Assembly (NCBI GenBank): GCA_902825845.1
Contig: CADECM010000024.1
Span: 1-62,069, forward strand
DNA: 62,069 bases
Origin: an uncultured beta proteobacterium
Lineage (GTDB): Bacteria > Pseudomonadota > Gammaproteobacteria > Burkholderiales > SG8-41
Reading direction: 5' to 3'
Of this stretch, positions 39,882 through 48,791 are shown one piece after another. A program made the translations under genes and the position numbers. The notes below the pieces were generated by a model that saw only the letters and a list, made by a program, of their open reading frames with translations, did not search any database and had not been told where the DNA came from. Numbering within the stretch: position 1 is the first letter of the stretch; the number at the start of each line of letters is the position of its first letter.

Positions 39882-40073
39882 GACGCGGATTTACGCAGAT
39901 GAACGCAGATTGAACCCCTCGCGTCGTGCCAGCGAAAGCTGGAACCCAAGTAGTAACTTTGCCCGAAGGGCTTGAATTCAGATGCTTCGCATCAGTATAC
40001 GACCTGGATTCCGGCTTTCGCCGGAATGACGATGGTGGTGTTCCATCTGCGTTCATCTGCGTAAATCCGCGTC
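39882..40073. repeat. MITE-like nested inverted-repeat element
   Basis: Perfect 29-bp terminal inverted repeats: GACGCGGATTTACGCAGATG at 39882 onward (to 39910) and its complement at 40045-40073. Inside lies a second, imperfect inverted pair of 25-bp REP-like sequences (39923-39947 and 40006-40030; core CCAGCGAAAGCTGG and CCGGCTTTCGCCGG). No gene inside. It ends 17 bp before the FAD/Fe-S oxidase start and so occupies most of the divergent control region. Confidence 0.8.
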
Positions 40074-40090
40074 TAAAAAAGGTTTTGCCC

Positions 40091-43057
40091 ATGAATGCCA
40101 TCGACACCCCCCTTGCCCAGCGCCTCAAAAAAGAACTCAAGGGCGACGTCCTGTTCGACGCCGCCTCGCGCGGGCGCTACGCCACCGACGCGTCGATCTA
40201 CCAGATCGAACCCGTCGGTGTGGTGATCCCGCAGACGGAGGAAGACGCCACCACCGCGATGCAGATCGGGCTCGACGCGGGCGTGGCGGTGCTGCCGCGC
40301 GGCGGCGGCACCTCGCAGTGCGGGCAGACCGTGGGTGAGGCGCTGGTGATCGATGTCAGCAAGTATCTGCGCCACGTGATTGATTTCAACGCCGAGGCGC
40401 GAACCGCTGTGGTGCAGCCGGGCGTGGTGCTCGATCAACTCAATGCGTTCTTGAAACCGCACGGCCTGTGGTATCCGGTCGATGTGTCCACCAGCGCGCA
40501 GGCGACGATCGGTGGCATGACCGGCAACAACTCCTGCGGCTCGCGCTCGATTTTTTACGGCAACATGGTGCACAACGTGCGCGGCGTGGATGCGGTGCTT
40601 GCCGACGGCAACGAATATCACTTTGGCGCGGCGCCGTCGGACCTGTCGCAAATCGACGGCCCGCAGGGTTACCGCGATCTGGTGCGCAAAATTCGCGACA
40701 TCGCCGTGCTGAATGCCGAAGAAATCGAACTGCGCTATCCCAAGCTGTTGCGCCGTGTCGGCGGTTACAACCTCGACATGGTGTCGGGCCTGGCGTTCAA
40801 CATGGCGCACCTGCTGGTCGGCAGCGAGGGCACGCTGGCGTATTCGAAGCGTATCCATCTGAACCTGTCGCCGTTGCCCAAACACAAGACGCTGGGCGTG
40901 TGCCACTTTCCGACGTTCTTCAAATCGATGGAAGCGCCGCAGCACATCGTCAAGCTCAAGCCGGTGGCGGTGGAGCTGGTGGATCGCACCATGATCGGTT
41001 TGGCGCGCAGCAATCCGGCGTTCCGGCCGATCGTCGAGCAATTCATCCAGGGCGATCCGGATGCGATCCTGCTGGTGGAATTCGCCGGCGACGACAAGGA
41101 CGACAACCTGCGCCGCCTGAAGCAACTGGTCGAGCTGATGGCTGACCTCGGCTACCCCGGCGGCGTGATCGAAATCACCGACGCCAACCTGCAGCGCGAC
41201 GTGTGGGAAGTGCGCAAGGCGGGCCTTAACATCATGATGTCGATGAAGGGTGATGGCAAGCCGGTATCGTTCATCGAGGATTGCGCGGTGCCACTGGAGC
41301 ATCTGGCGGAATACACCGACCGCTTGACGCAGGTGTTCCACAAGCACGGCACCGAAGGCACGTGGTATGCGCACGCCTCGGTGGGCACGCTGCACGTGCG
41401 GCCGATCCTCAATATGCGCGAGGATGGCGCGATCAAGATGCGTGCCATCGCCGAAGAAGCCGCCGAAATGGTGAAGCAATACAAAGGCTCGTACTCCGGC
41501 GAACATGGCGACGGCCTGGTGCGCAGCGAATGGATTGCACCGTTCTTCGGACCCAAGCTGACGCAGGCGTTCGGCGAGATCAAGGACATTTTCGATCCCA
41601 AGGGTCTGCTCAATCCCGGCAAGATCGTGCGGCCGTCAAAACAGGACGACCGCTCGCTGTTCCGCTACAAGCCCGGCTACAAAACCATCCCGATCAGCCC
41701 GGCGCTCGACTGGAAAGCGTGGGGAGGCTTCGACAAGGCCGTCGAGATGTGCAACAACAACGGCCATTGCCGCAAGTTCGATGCCGGCACCATGTGCCCG
41801 TCGTTCCGCGTGACGCGCGAGGAGCAGCATCTCACGCGCGGCCGCGCCAATACGCTGCGGTTGGCGTTATCCGGCCAGCTTGGCCCGGATGCGTTTACCT
41901 CCGACGAGATGGCGAAGGCGATGGACCTGTGCGTGTCGTGCAAGGGCTGCAAGCGCGAATGCCCGACCGGCGTGGACATGGCCAAGATGAAGATCGAGTT
42001 TTTGCATCACTACAAGCAGCGGCATGGGTTTACCTTGAAGGACAAACTGATTGCCAACCTGCCGCATTACGCGCCGTGGGTGTCGAAGTTCGGGCCGCTG
42101 GCGAATCTGGCTCAGGCGCTGGGCAAGGGGTTTGCGGGGTTTGCGAGTCAGCGCAGCTTGCCGAAGTGGAAGGGAGATTTTGTGCGGCTTGTGAAGAAGC
42201 CTCCCTCATCCCCAGCCCTTTTCCCGGAGGGAGAAGGAGGTGTGCTTCCCTCTCCCTCCGGGACAAGGGCACACTTGAAGCGTAGCAGAGGGATCGAGGG
42301 TGACGGAAGAAATGTTGCCACAAGGGAAGTCGTCCTCTTCATAGACACCTTCAGCAACTACTTCGAACCCGAAAACGCCCACGCCGCGCTGCAGGTGCTG
42401 CAAGCCGCCGGCTACACCGTACACCTGCCGCAAGCCAGAGACTCGCGTCCGCTGTGCTGCGGCCGCACCTTCCTCGCCACCGGCATGGTCGACAAGGCGC
42501 GTGCCGAGGCCGAGCGCGTCATCGCCACACTAACCCCATACGTTGAACGCGGCGTGCCGGTGGTGGGGCTGGAGCCTTCGTGCCTGCTCGGCATGCGTGA
42601 CGAGTTCGTTTCCATGCTGCCCAATCCGCAGACGGCAGAGCTGGATCTCAATGCGTTTTTGTTCGAGGAATTCATCGCGCGCGAACTCGACGCCGGCCGC
42701 TTCAAGCTCAAGCTGAAACCGCTGCCACAGAAAAAGGCCTTGCTGCACGGCCACTGCCATCAGAAGGCGTTTGCGGCCATGCCCGCCGTGTTGCGTGCGC
42801 TAAAGCTGGTGCCGGAGTTGCAGACGGAACTGATTGAATCCAGTTGCTGCGGCATGGCCGGCAGCTTCGGTTACGATGCCAGGCACTACGATGTGTCGAT
42901 GCAAATGGCGGAAGTCTCTTTGCTACCGAAAGTGCGCGAAGCCGGCAAAGACACGCTGATCATCGCCGACGGTACCAGTTGCCGCCACCAGATTCACGAT
43001 GGCGCGCAGCGCGAGGCGATACACGTTGCGCGGGTGCTGGCCGCGGCGCTGGGCTGA
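40091..43057 (+). CDS. Fused FAD-linked oxidase / Fe-S protein (glycolate or D-2-hydroxyacid dehydrogenase type)
   Basis: 988 residues combining GlcD-like and GlcF-like parts. Residues 30-250: FAD_binding_4 domain (LPRGGGTSQCGQTVGEALVID). Residues 280-530: FAD-oxidase C-domain ending SGEHGDGLVRSEW. Then 4Fe-4S motifs CNNNGHCRKFDAGTMCP (about 554-570) and CVSCKGCKRECP (about 613-624), and two CCG domains (CCGRTF near 790; SSCCGMAGSFGYD near 918). Electron transfer from a hydroxyacid to quinones is the known role of relatives. Residues about 705-745 are an odd low-similarity insert made by a palindromic element. Start ATG at 40091; the frame is open upstream through the MITE-like repeat. Confidence 0.88.
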   Translation: MNAIDTPLAQRLKKELKGDVLFDAASRGRYATDASIYQIEPVGVVIPQTEEDATTAMQIGLDAGVAVLPRGGGTSQCGQTVGEALVIDVSKYLRHVIDFNAEARTAVVQPGVVLDQLNAFLKPHGLWYPVDVSTSAQATIGGMTGNNSCGSRSIFYGNMVHNVRGVDAVLADGNEYHFGAAPSDLSQIDGPQGYRDLVRKIRDIAVLNAEEIELRYPKLLRRVGGYNLDMVSGLAFNMAHLLVGSEGTLAYSKRIHLNLSPLPKHKTLGVCHFPTFFKSMEAPQHIVKLKPVAVELVDRTMIGLARSNPAFRPIVEQFIQGDPDAILLVEFAGDDKDDNLRRLKQLVELMADLGYPGGVIEITDANLQRDVWEVRKAGLNIMMSMKGDGKPVSFIEDCAVPLEHLAEYTDRLTQVFHKHGTEGTWYAHASVGTLHVRPILNMREDGAIKMRAIAEEAAEMVKQYKGSYSGEHGDGLVRSEWIAPFFGPKLTQAFGEIKDIFDPKGLLNPGKIVRPSKQDDRSLFRYKPGYKTIPISPALDWKAWGGFDKAVEMCNNNGHCRKFDAGTMCPSFRVTREEQHLTRGRANTLRLALSGQLGPDAFTSDEMAKAMDLCVSCKGCKRECPTGVDMAKMKIEFLHHYKQRHGFTLKDKLIANLPHYAPWVSKFGPLANLAQALGKGFAGFASQRSLPKWKGDFVRLVKKPPSSPALFPEGEGGVLPSPSGTRAHLKRSRGIEGDGRNVATREVVLFIDTFSNYFEPENAHAALQVLQAAGYTVHLPQARDSRPLCCGRTFLATGMVDKARAEAERVIATLTPYVERGVPVVGLEPSCLLGMRDEFVSMLPNPQTAELDLNAFLFEEFIARELDAGRFKLKLKPLPQKKALLHGHCHQKAFAAMPAVLRALKLVPELQTELIESSCCGMAGSFGYDARHYDVSMQMAEVSLLPKVREAGKDTLIIADGTSCRHQIHDGAQREAIHVARVLAAALG
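42216..42269. repeat. Palindromic element inserted in frame in the FAD/Fe-S gene
   Basis: Inverted repeat with 23-bp arms (42216-42238, 42247-42269; about two mismatches) around eight bases, rich in CCCTCTCCC/GGGAGAAGG. In translation it yields PALFPEGEGGVLPSPSGTR. This kind of purine/pyrimidine palindrome is a common intergenic repeat in proteobacteria; here it sits inside a coding region without breaking the frame. Confidence 0.75.
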
Positions 43058-43083
43058 TCGCCGACGCTGCGGTTTCGGTGACC

Positions 43084-44052
43084 TCAGTCGACGCGGGCGC
43101 CGCTGAGTTTGACGACTTTCTCGTACTTGTCGTAATCCGATTTCACGCGCGCGGTGAACTCAGCCGAGGTCATGATCATCGGGTCGAGCGTCTGCGCGGC
43201 CAGTTTGGATGACACGCCGGGATCGGCGAGCGCTTTGCCCAGCAGCCCGTTCAGCGTGTCGACGATGTTTGCCGGCGTGCGCGCGGGGACGAAACAGCCG
43301 ACCCACGCGGTGAACTCGTAACCCGGCACGAATTCTGCAATGGCTGCGACATCCGGGAACTGCGCCAGGCGCTTGTCGGTGGAAACGCCCAGCGGCCGGA
43401 CGCGGCCGGCCTTGATATGCGGGAACAGCGAGCCGATGGTGGCGAGCATGGCCTGCGTCTCGCCGGCGACAATGGCGGTGCCGGCCGGACCGCCACCCTT
43501 ATACGGCACGTGGATCATTTTCAGGCCAGCCATGGAGGCCATCAGTGCCATGGAGAGGTGCACGTAGCTGCCGTTGCCGGCGGAGCCGTAGGTAATTTCG
43601 CCCGGGCGCTTTTTGGCCAGCGCGACGAGCTCCTTGCCGGTTTTTACCGGCAGCGAGGGGTGGGAAACCAGCATGCCGACCTGCCGCGCCATCGGCGCGA
43701 CGCTGATGAAGTCCTTCAGCACGTCGTAGCGCAGTTTCTTGTAGAGGTGCGCGTTCGCCACATGCGTGGTGGATTGCACCATCACTGTGTAGCCATCGGG
43801 CGGGCTGTTGGCGACCATTTCAGAGCCGATCTGCCCGGCGGCGCCGCCGCGATTGTCGATGATGAATTGCTGGCCGGTGAGACGCGAAATGCGCTCGAAC
43901 ACGATGCGCCCGACCACGTCGTTGGAACCGCCGGGCGGGAATACAATCACCACGCGTACCGGTTTTGACGGATAGGTTTGCGCGCCACTGGCGGCGGGCA
44001 GTAGCAGGGGGCTGGCAACAAGTGCGGCCAGCGGCCAGAAGGGGAAATTCAT
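43084..44052 (-). CDS. Bug/TctC-family periplasmic solute-binding protein (4 of 7)
   Basis: 322 residues. Signal peptide ending AASGAQ; VFPPGGSNDVVGRIV and DNRGGAAGQIGSE then SPPDGYTVM. Convergent with the FAD/Fe-S gene (27 bp between stops). It is not directly grouped with a catabolic gene on the same strand. Confidence 0.88.
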   Translation of the reverse strand: MNFPFWPLAALVASPLLLPAASGAQTYPSKPVRVVIVFPPGGSNDVVGRIVFERISRLTGQQFIIDNRGGAAGQIGSEMVANSPPDGYTVMVQSTTHVANAHLYKKLRYDVLKDFISVAPMARQVGMLVSHPSLPVKTGKELVALAKKRPGEITYGSAGNGSYVHLSMALMASMAGLKMIHVPYKGGGPAGTAIVAGETQAMLATIGSLFPHIKAGRVRPLGVSTDKRLAQFPDVAAIAEFVPGYEFTAWVGCFVPARTPANIVDTLNGLLGKALADPGVSSKLAAQTLDPMIMTSAEFTARVKSDYDKYEKVVKLSGARVD

Positions 44053-44231
44053 ACGGAATCCTTGGTGGGTTTTACCGGCAGTTTGTGCCGGCGGTTGGGT
44101 TGTGTTGCGTAATGGTTTTGAGCAATGCGCCAGCGCGCGTGTGTTCAGCTGGAAATCCGAAGGGCTGCAATGGTCGATCTTCCATACAGAACGCGAAAGC
44201 CGGGTATTTGCTTAGGAGGTAATACGTATAA

Positions 44232-44918
44232 TCAGTGCGCTTCATAGAGCCGCTTTTCGTAGACGGTGCAGATTCGAGCGCCGTCCCACACGTAGCAGAA
44301 ATGCGGCCCCTGCCTGCAGTTGGAGAGTGCTTTCGGGCGCAGCACCGCCACGCATTGGCCGCCGGCGTGCCGGACACTGTCGTAGACGATGCCCCAGGCA
44401 TTTTCGGCCTTCAACGCGCGGCCCAGTGCCTGTCCCGCGGCATAGTTGTCGGGGTGGTAAACGTCGGCCAGATCGGTGCGGCCGCGAATGTCGTGCATGC
44501 TGCCTTTCATGTCGGTGAGGTAGGTGCGCATGTCGATTTCCATCGCGGCCTCGCTGGTGCGGGCGAGAAAGCGTGCGCGCGAGTGGCGCGTCTCGGCAAT
44601 GGCGGTGTCCAGCGACCGCGCGGCGTAATACACGCCATGGCTGCCGTCGGTAAAGCGGCTGCCCTCGGGGTCGAGGTGGGTAAAAGCCGCCATGATCGGT
44701 GTGGTGCCCCGCCCCGTCACGCGCTCCTCCACGGGCACCAGCGAAATATCGCCCGCTTCCTGCCGCAGTCTTGGATTGGTCAGGTTTTCCACCGCAAACA
44801 CCGCGTCCAGATCCGCCGGGTCGGCCACACGGTCGAATACGCTTACCGGGGGAAAGCGGCTGGGGATCAGCCGATAGCTGGGCGCCCACGTCACGCGGGC
44901 CGTTTCCGGGCGCGCCAC
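44232..44918 (-). CDS. RES-domain toxin of a type II toxin-antitoxin pair
   Basis: 228 residues from the GTG at 44918. RES-domain features: YRLIPSRFPPVSVFDR (conserved Arg), SHGVYYAARSLDTAIAETRHS (Tyr and Glu of the active site), and YDSVRHAGGQCVAVLRP near the end with the Ser. RES toxins degrade NAD+. The gene starts two bases after the stop of the antitoxin gene, so they are co-translated. The frame is open further upstream inside the antitoxin gene, but that part is a shadow of the other frame. Confidence 0.85.
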   Translation of the reverse strand: MARPETARVTWAPSYRLIPSRFPPVSVFDRVADPADLDAVFAVENLTNPRLRQEAGDISLVPVEERVTGRGTTPIMAAFTHLDPEGSRFTDGSHGVYYAARSLDTAIAETRHSRARFLARTSEAAMEIDMRTYLTDMKGSMHDIRGRTDLADVYHPDNYAAGQALGRALKAENAWGIVYDSVRHAGGQCVAVLRPKALSNCRQGPHFCYVWDGARICTVYEKRLYEAH

Positions 44919-44920
44919 GA

Positions 44921-45325
44921 TCAGCCGCCGCGCTGCGCGTCGAGGTACTGCCGCACCACATAAAGATCGGCGACCTGACCCGACAGCATACGATCCAGCG
45001 CGCTTTTGCCGCCGAACAGCGGTGCGCTGTTGGGCTTTTTGACCCAGGCGTCGGCGGCCTCGGGTCTGGGTAACAGCACCTGCAGCGCCGAGTAAATGCC
45101 GAAGATGTAGGAGATGCGCTCCAGCACGTCGTGCGGCAGCGTCACCGCCTCGCCCTGCTTCCATTTATAGAACGTTGACCTTGGCGGGTTGCCCAATAGC
45201 TTCATCAACTCACGATTGCCGAGTTGCCATGCCTCGGCGATGCGGAACAGGGTGCGTAACGCGCCATTGGAAACAGATTTTGCCGCAGCATATTCGGGAC
45301 GCGGCTCGCGGGCTTGGGGGACCAT
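44921..45325 (-). CDS. Xre/MbcA/ParS-family antitoxin (DUF2384)
   Basis: 134 residues. The N-terminal helix-turn-helix part is LFRIAEAWQLGNRELMKLLG...STFYKWKQG; the C-terminal DUF2384 toxin-binding part has ISYIFGIYSALQVLLP and the W-V-KKPN-APLFGGKSALDRML motif. It neutralises the RES toxin encoded directly downstream and probably represses its own promoter, which overlaps an imperfect palindrome. Confidence 0.87.
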   Translation of the reverse strand: MVPQAREPRPEYAAAKSVSNGALRTLFRIAEAWQLGNRELMKLLGNPPRSTFYKWKQGEAVTLPHDVLERISYIFGIYSALQVLLPRPEAADAWVKKPNSAPLFGGKSALDRMLSGQVADLYVVRQYLDAQRGG

Positions 45326-45355
45326 GTGAAATGTCTTGTAATAGACTTATTCAGA

Positions 45356-45384
45356 TGTATAGTCCATAAATATAAAAAACGCAA
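45356..45384 (-). promoter_or_regulatory. Sigma-70 promoter of the RES-Xre operon with overlapping operator
   Basis: On the minus strand TTGCGT (45384-45379) and TATACA (45361-45356) are 17 bp apart. An imperfect inverted repeat GACTATA-N7-ATAAGTC overlaps the -10 box and extends downstream to about 45343, a likely antitoxin operator. Confidence 0.65.
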
Positions 45385-45615
45385 TAGTTGCCCGGCGCTT
45401 CTGGCGCGAGGGAAATAGCGTGTGTCCGCAGGATGTCGCGCTGGATCGGCAGAAGAGAAATTTAAATTATGTGTTTTAAATCAATAAGTTATGTAATATC
45501 GCCTGCCGCACAAATTAGTTGGTAAGGACTAGCATTAATGCGGCTGTGTTCTCCCGTGCAGGCCTTACAATAGGCGCCTCCGCCATCTCCTCACTGCCTG
45601 GCCAAATCCGCCCCG
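45385..45615. other. AT-rich intergenic stretch upstream of the fused ABC ATPase
   Basis: About 230 bp (290 bp counting from the antitoxin start). It holds dispersed motif copy i at 45475-45494. I looked for a sigma-54 element here; the nearest, TGGTAAGGACTAGC, has nine instead of ten bases between GG and GC, so I do not call it. Confidence 0.45.
45475..45494 (+). repeat. AT-rich dispersed motif, copy i
   Basis: TTTAAATCAATAAGTTATGT; contains AATCAATAAGTTA, an exact IHF consensus match, 121 bp before the ABC ATPase start. Nearly identical to copy c over the first 13 bases. Confidence 0.5.
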
Positions 45616-47688
45616 ATGGACCACGTCGACACCCAAAACGCTGCGCCCCTGCCCGACACGGGCGGCACGCCGTGGTTGCTTGAAGTCGACAACCTGCACG
45701 TGGAATTCGCAACGCCGCGCGGCGTGGTGCGCGCCGTGGAAGGCATTTCGTACCAGGTGCGGGCCGGCGAAGTGGTGGCGCTGGTGGGCGAATCGGGCTG
45801 CGGCAAGTCGGTATCGTCGCTGGCTGTCATGCGCCTGCTGGCGCAGAACGGGCGCGTGACGCAGGGCCGCGTGCTGTTTCAGGGCCGCGATCTGCTGCAG
45901 CTTGACCTGGAAGAGATGCGCCGCATTCGCGGCCGCGATCTGGCGATGATTTTCCAGGACCCGATGACCGCGCTTAACCCGGTGCTCACCATCGGCTATC
46001 AGATCCTGGAGCCCTTGCTGCAGCATCTGCACATGTCACCCGAAGCTGCCCACGCCCGCGCGCTGGAGTTGCTCAATCTGGTGGGAATCCCGGACGCGGA
46101 ATCGCGGCTCGAGCAGTATCCGCACCAGTTTTCCGGCGGCATGCGCCAGCGCGTGGTGATTGCCATCGCGTTGTCGTGCAATCCCAAACTCATCATTGCC
46201 GACGAGCCGACGACGGCGCTGGACGTGACCATCCAGGCGCAAATCCTCCGGCTGATGAAGGATCTCGCGCGCGACCTGAACATCGCGCTGGTGCTGATAA
46301 CGCATAACCTCGGCATAGTTGCGCGCTACGCCGACCGGGTGAACGTAATGTACGCGGCGCGCATGGCCGAACAGGGCCACGCGCATGCCGTGTTCGCGAA
46401 ACCGCTGCACCCCTACACCGTGGGGCTGTTGCGTTCGGTGCCGCGGCTGGATCTGCCGCGCGGACAGCAACTCGAGACCATCCACGGCGCCCCGCCGGAC
46501 CTGATGGAACCGCCGCCGGGTTGCCGCTTTGCACCGCGCTGCGCGGCGCGCAACAGCGCGTGCGACCTCGCCCTGCCCGACATGGCCGAAGTGGCGAAGG
46601 ACCGCTACACCGCGTGCCTGCGCTCGCTGGAGCTGGAGCGGCGGGGCCCGCAGGCGATGGGCCTGCAGGCCGCGGCGCAAGGCAGCTCGGTGACGAAGAC
46701 CGTGGACCGCGGCAAGCCGCTGGTCAGCGTGCGCCAACTCAAGACTTACTTCGATGTTTCCACCGGGCTGAAGGCCTTGCGCCGCCGGCGCGACGTGGTG
46801 CGTGCGGTGGACGACCTTTCGTTCGATGTGTTCAAGGGCGAAACACTGGGGCTGGTCGGCGAATCCGGCTGTGGCAAGTCCACGGTGGGACGCACGCTGC
46901 TGCGTCTGGAAAAAGCCACCGCCGGCAGCATCCGCTTCGGCGACACCGAGGTCACCACCGCGCGGGGCGATGCGCTCAAGCGCTATCGCCGCAGCATGCA
47001 GGTGATTTTTCAGGATCCCTTCAGCTCCCTCAATCCGCGCATGACCATCGGCGACATCATCGCGGAGCCGATGCTGGTGTTCAAACTGCAGCCGGACGTG
47101 GACCATGCGCGCGCCCGCGCCTGTGCGCTGCTGCATCAGGTGGGCCTGTTCGACTACATGGCAAGCCGTTACCCGCACGAACTGTCCGGCGGACAGCGCC
47201 AGCGCGTGGGCATTGCGCGCGCGCTGGCGATGGAACCGGAATTCATCGTGTGCGACGAGCCGGTATCGGCACTCGACGTATCGATCCAGGCGCAGATCAT
47301 CAATCTGCTGGAAGAACTGCAGACCAAATTCGGCCTGACGTATCTGTTTATCGCACATGATCTGGCTGTGGTGCGCCACATATCCGACCGTGTGATCGTG
47401 ATGTATCTGGGACGCGTCATGGAAATCGCCGACCGCGACGCGCTGTACGCCGATCCCCTGCATCCCTACACGCAGGCACTGATGGAGGCCGTGCCGGTGC
47501 CCGATCCCGTGATCGAAGCCGGGCGCGCGCACCGCGTGCTGGGCGGCGAAGTGCCTAGTCCGCTGGCGCCGCCGGCCGGTTGTGTGTTCCACACCCGCTG
47601 CCCGCGTGCCGACGCCGGGTGCCAGCGCGAACGCCCGCCGCTGCGCGAGGTCAAGCCCGGGCATTTCGCGGCGTGCATCAAGCTTTGA
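45616..47688 (+). CDS. Fused dipeptide/oligopeptide-type ABC ATPase (DppD-DppF-like, two domains)
   Basis: 690 residues with two complete nucleotide-binding domains. First: Walker A GESGCGKS (58-65), signature FSGGMRQRV, Walker [13 protein letters not shown]. Second: GESGCGKS near 415-422, [27 protein letters not shown]. Each ends in the oligopeptide C-terminal motif ([34 protein letters not shown]). Fused pairs such as GsiA energise peptide or glutathione importers. No permease or matching binding-protein genes flank it, so the partner permeases must be encoded elsewhere or lost. Only 16 bp separate it from the next Bug gene. Confidence 0.9.
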   Translation: MDHVDTQNAAPLPDTGGTPWLLEVDNLHVEFATPRGVVRAVEGISYQVRAGEVVALVGESGCGKSVSSLAVMRLLAQNGRVTQGRVLFQGRDLLQLDLEEMRRIRGRDLAMIFQDPMTALNPVLTIGYQILEPLLQHLHMSPEAAHARALELLNLVGIPDAESRLEQYPHQFSGGMRQRVVIAIALSCNPKLIIADEPTTALDVTIQAQILRLMKDLARDLNIALVLITHNLGIVARYADRVNVMYAARMAEQGHAHAVFAKPLHPYTVGLLRSVPRLDLPRGQQLETIHGAPPDLMEPPPGCRFAPRCAARNSACDLALPDMAEVAKDRYTACLRSLELERRGPQAMGLQAAAQGSSVTKTVDRGKPLVSVRQLKTYFDVSTGLKALRRRRDVVRAVDDLSFDVFKGETLGLVGESGCGKSTVGRTLLRLEKATAGSIRFGDTEVTTARGDALKRYRRSMQVIFQDPFSSLNPRMTIGDIIAEPMLVFKLQPDVDHARARACALLHQVGLFDYMASRYPHELSGGQRQRVGIARALAMEPEFIVCDEPVSALDVSIQAQIINLLEELQTKFGLTYLFIAHDLAVVRHISDRVIVMYLGRVMEIADRDALYADPLHPYTQALMEAVPVPDPVIEAGRAHRVLGGEVPSPLAPPAGCVFHTRCPRADAGCQRERPPLREVKPGHFAACIKL

Positions 47689-47704
47689 AATTCAACCTGA
47701 AACC

Positions 47705-48730
47705 ATGCGACACGCTTGCGAGAAAAATTTGATACTCAATGCCCCTAACTGCACCCGCGATGCATGGCCCCGGCGCGCCACCGCGGCCGCGTTGCTGTGC
47801 GCCGCTGCCGGCATCGCCGGCGCGGCGGACGGTTACCCGTCGCGCCCGATACGCGCGCTCGTGCCTTTCGCGCCGGGCGGCGCCACCGACCTCATGGCCC
47901 GTACCATCAGCGCGAAGCTTTCCCAACAACTCGGGCAGCAGGTGGTGGTCGATAACCGCGGCGGGGGCGGCGGCAACATCGCCGCAGCGATGGCCGCGCG
48001 CGCCGCGCCGGACGGCTACACCCTGTTCTTCGGCACCATCAGCACACTCGCCACCAACGTCAGCACCTATCGCAATCTGCCGTACGATCCGCTCCGGGAT
48101 TTTGCGCCGGTGACCCTGTCGGCATCGTCGCCGATGTTTCTGGTCACGCACCCGTCGGTGCCCGCAACGTCGTACAGCGAGTTGATCACGCTGACACGGG
48201 CCAAACCGGGGCAACTCAACTACGCGTCATCCGGCAGCGGCGGCGCGTCGCACTTGATGATGGAATTGTTCCTGTCGCAGACCGGACTCAAGGTCGCGCA
48301 TATTCCCTACAAGGGCGCCGGCCCTTCGTTGACCGACCTGCTGGCGGGACAGGTGCAGATGGCATTGCAACAACCGCCGAGCGCGATTCCGTATCTGGGC
48401 ACGGGTAAATTGCGCGCCCACGCCGTCACCTCAAAGCGGCGCATCGCTACTGCCAGCGCGGTGCCGACCACCGCGGAAGTGGGGCTGCCGCAATTCGACG
48501 TCAGTTCGTGGCAGGGGCTGGTGGTGCCGAACGGCACACCAGCGGCAATCCTGCGCAGACTGCATGGCGAGACCGCGAAGATACTCGCCAGCCGCGAACT
48601 GCGCGAACGCCTGCTGGCGGAAGGTTCCGAGCCCGGCGGCATCACACCGGACGCGTTCGCCGCTCACATCCGGCGCGAAATCGCGCGCTGGGCCGGGGTG
48701 GTGAAGCTGGCGGGTTTCAAACCCGAGTAA
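47705..48730 (+). CDS. Bug/TctC-family periplasmic solute-binding protein (5 of 7)
   Basis: 341 residues. Longer than usual N-region, signal core TAAALLCAAAGIAGAAD; PFAPGGATDLMARTIS and DNRGGGGGNIAAA, then APDGYTLFF. The ATG at 47705 follows the ABC ATPase stop by 16 bp on the same strand. The two may be co-transcribed although Bug proteins are not known partners of oligopeptide ABC ATPases. Confidence 0.87.
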   Translation: MRHACEKNLILNAPNCTRDAWPRRATAAALLCAAAGIAGAADGYPSRPIRALVPFAPGGATDLMARTISAKLSQQLGQQVVVDNRGGGGGNIAAAMAARAAPDGYTLFFGTISTLATNVSTYRNLPYDPLRDFAPVTLSASSPMFLVTHPSVPATSYSELITLTRAKPGQLNYASSGSGGASHLMMELFLSQTGLKVAHIPYKGAGPSLTDLLAGQVQMALQQPPSAIPYLGTGKLRAHAVTSKRRIATASAVPTTAEVGLPQFDVSSWQGLVVPNGTPAAILRRLHGETAKILASRELRERLLAEGSEPGGITPDAFAAHIRREIARWAGVVKLAGFKPE

Positions 48731-48791
48731 CGCGGGCGGGTGCACCGCGCGAGCGATGCGCGGGTGCGTCCCCCGGCCAGCGCGCGCCGCG

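Noticed and set aside
45506..45530. Sigma-54-like TGGTAAGGACTAGC before the fused ABC ATPase
   Set aside because: Only nine bases lie between GG and GC; sigma-54 spacing is strict at ten.
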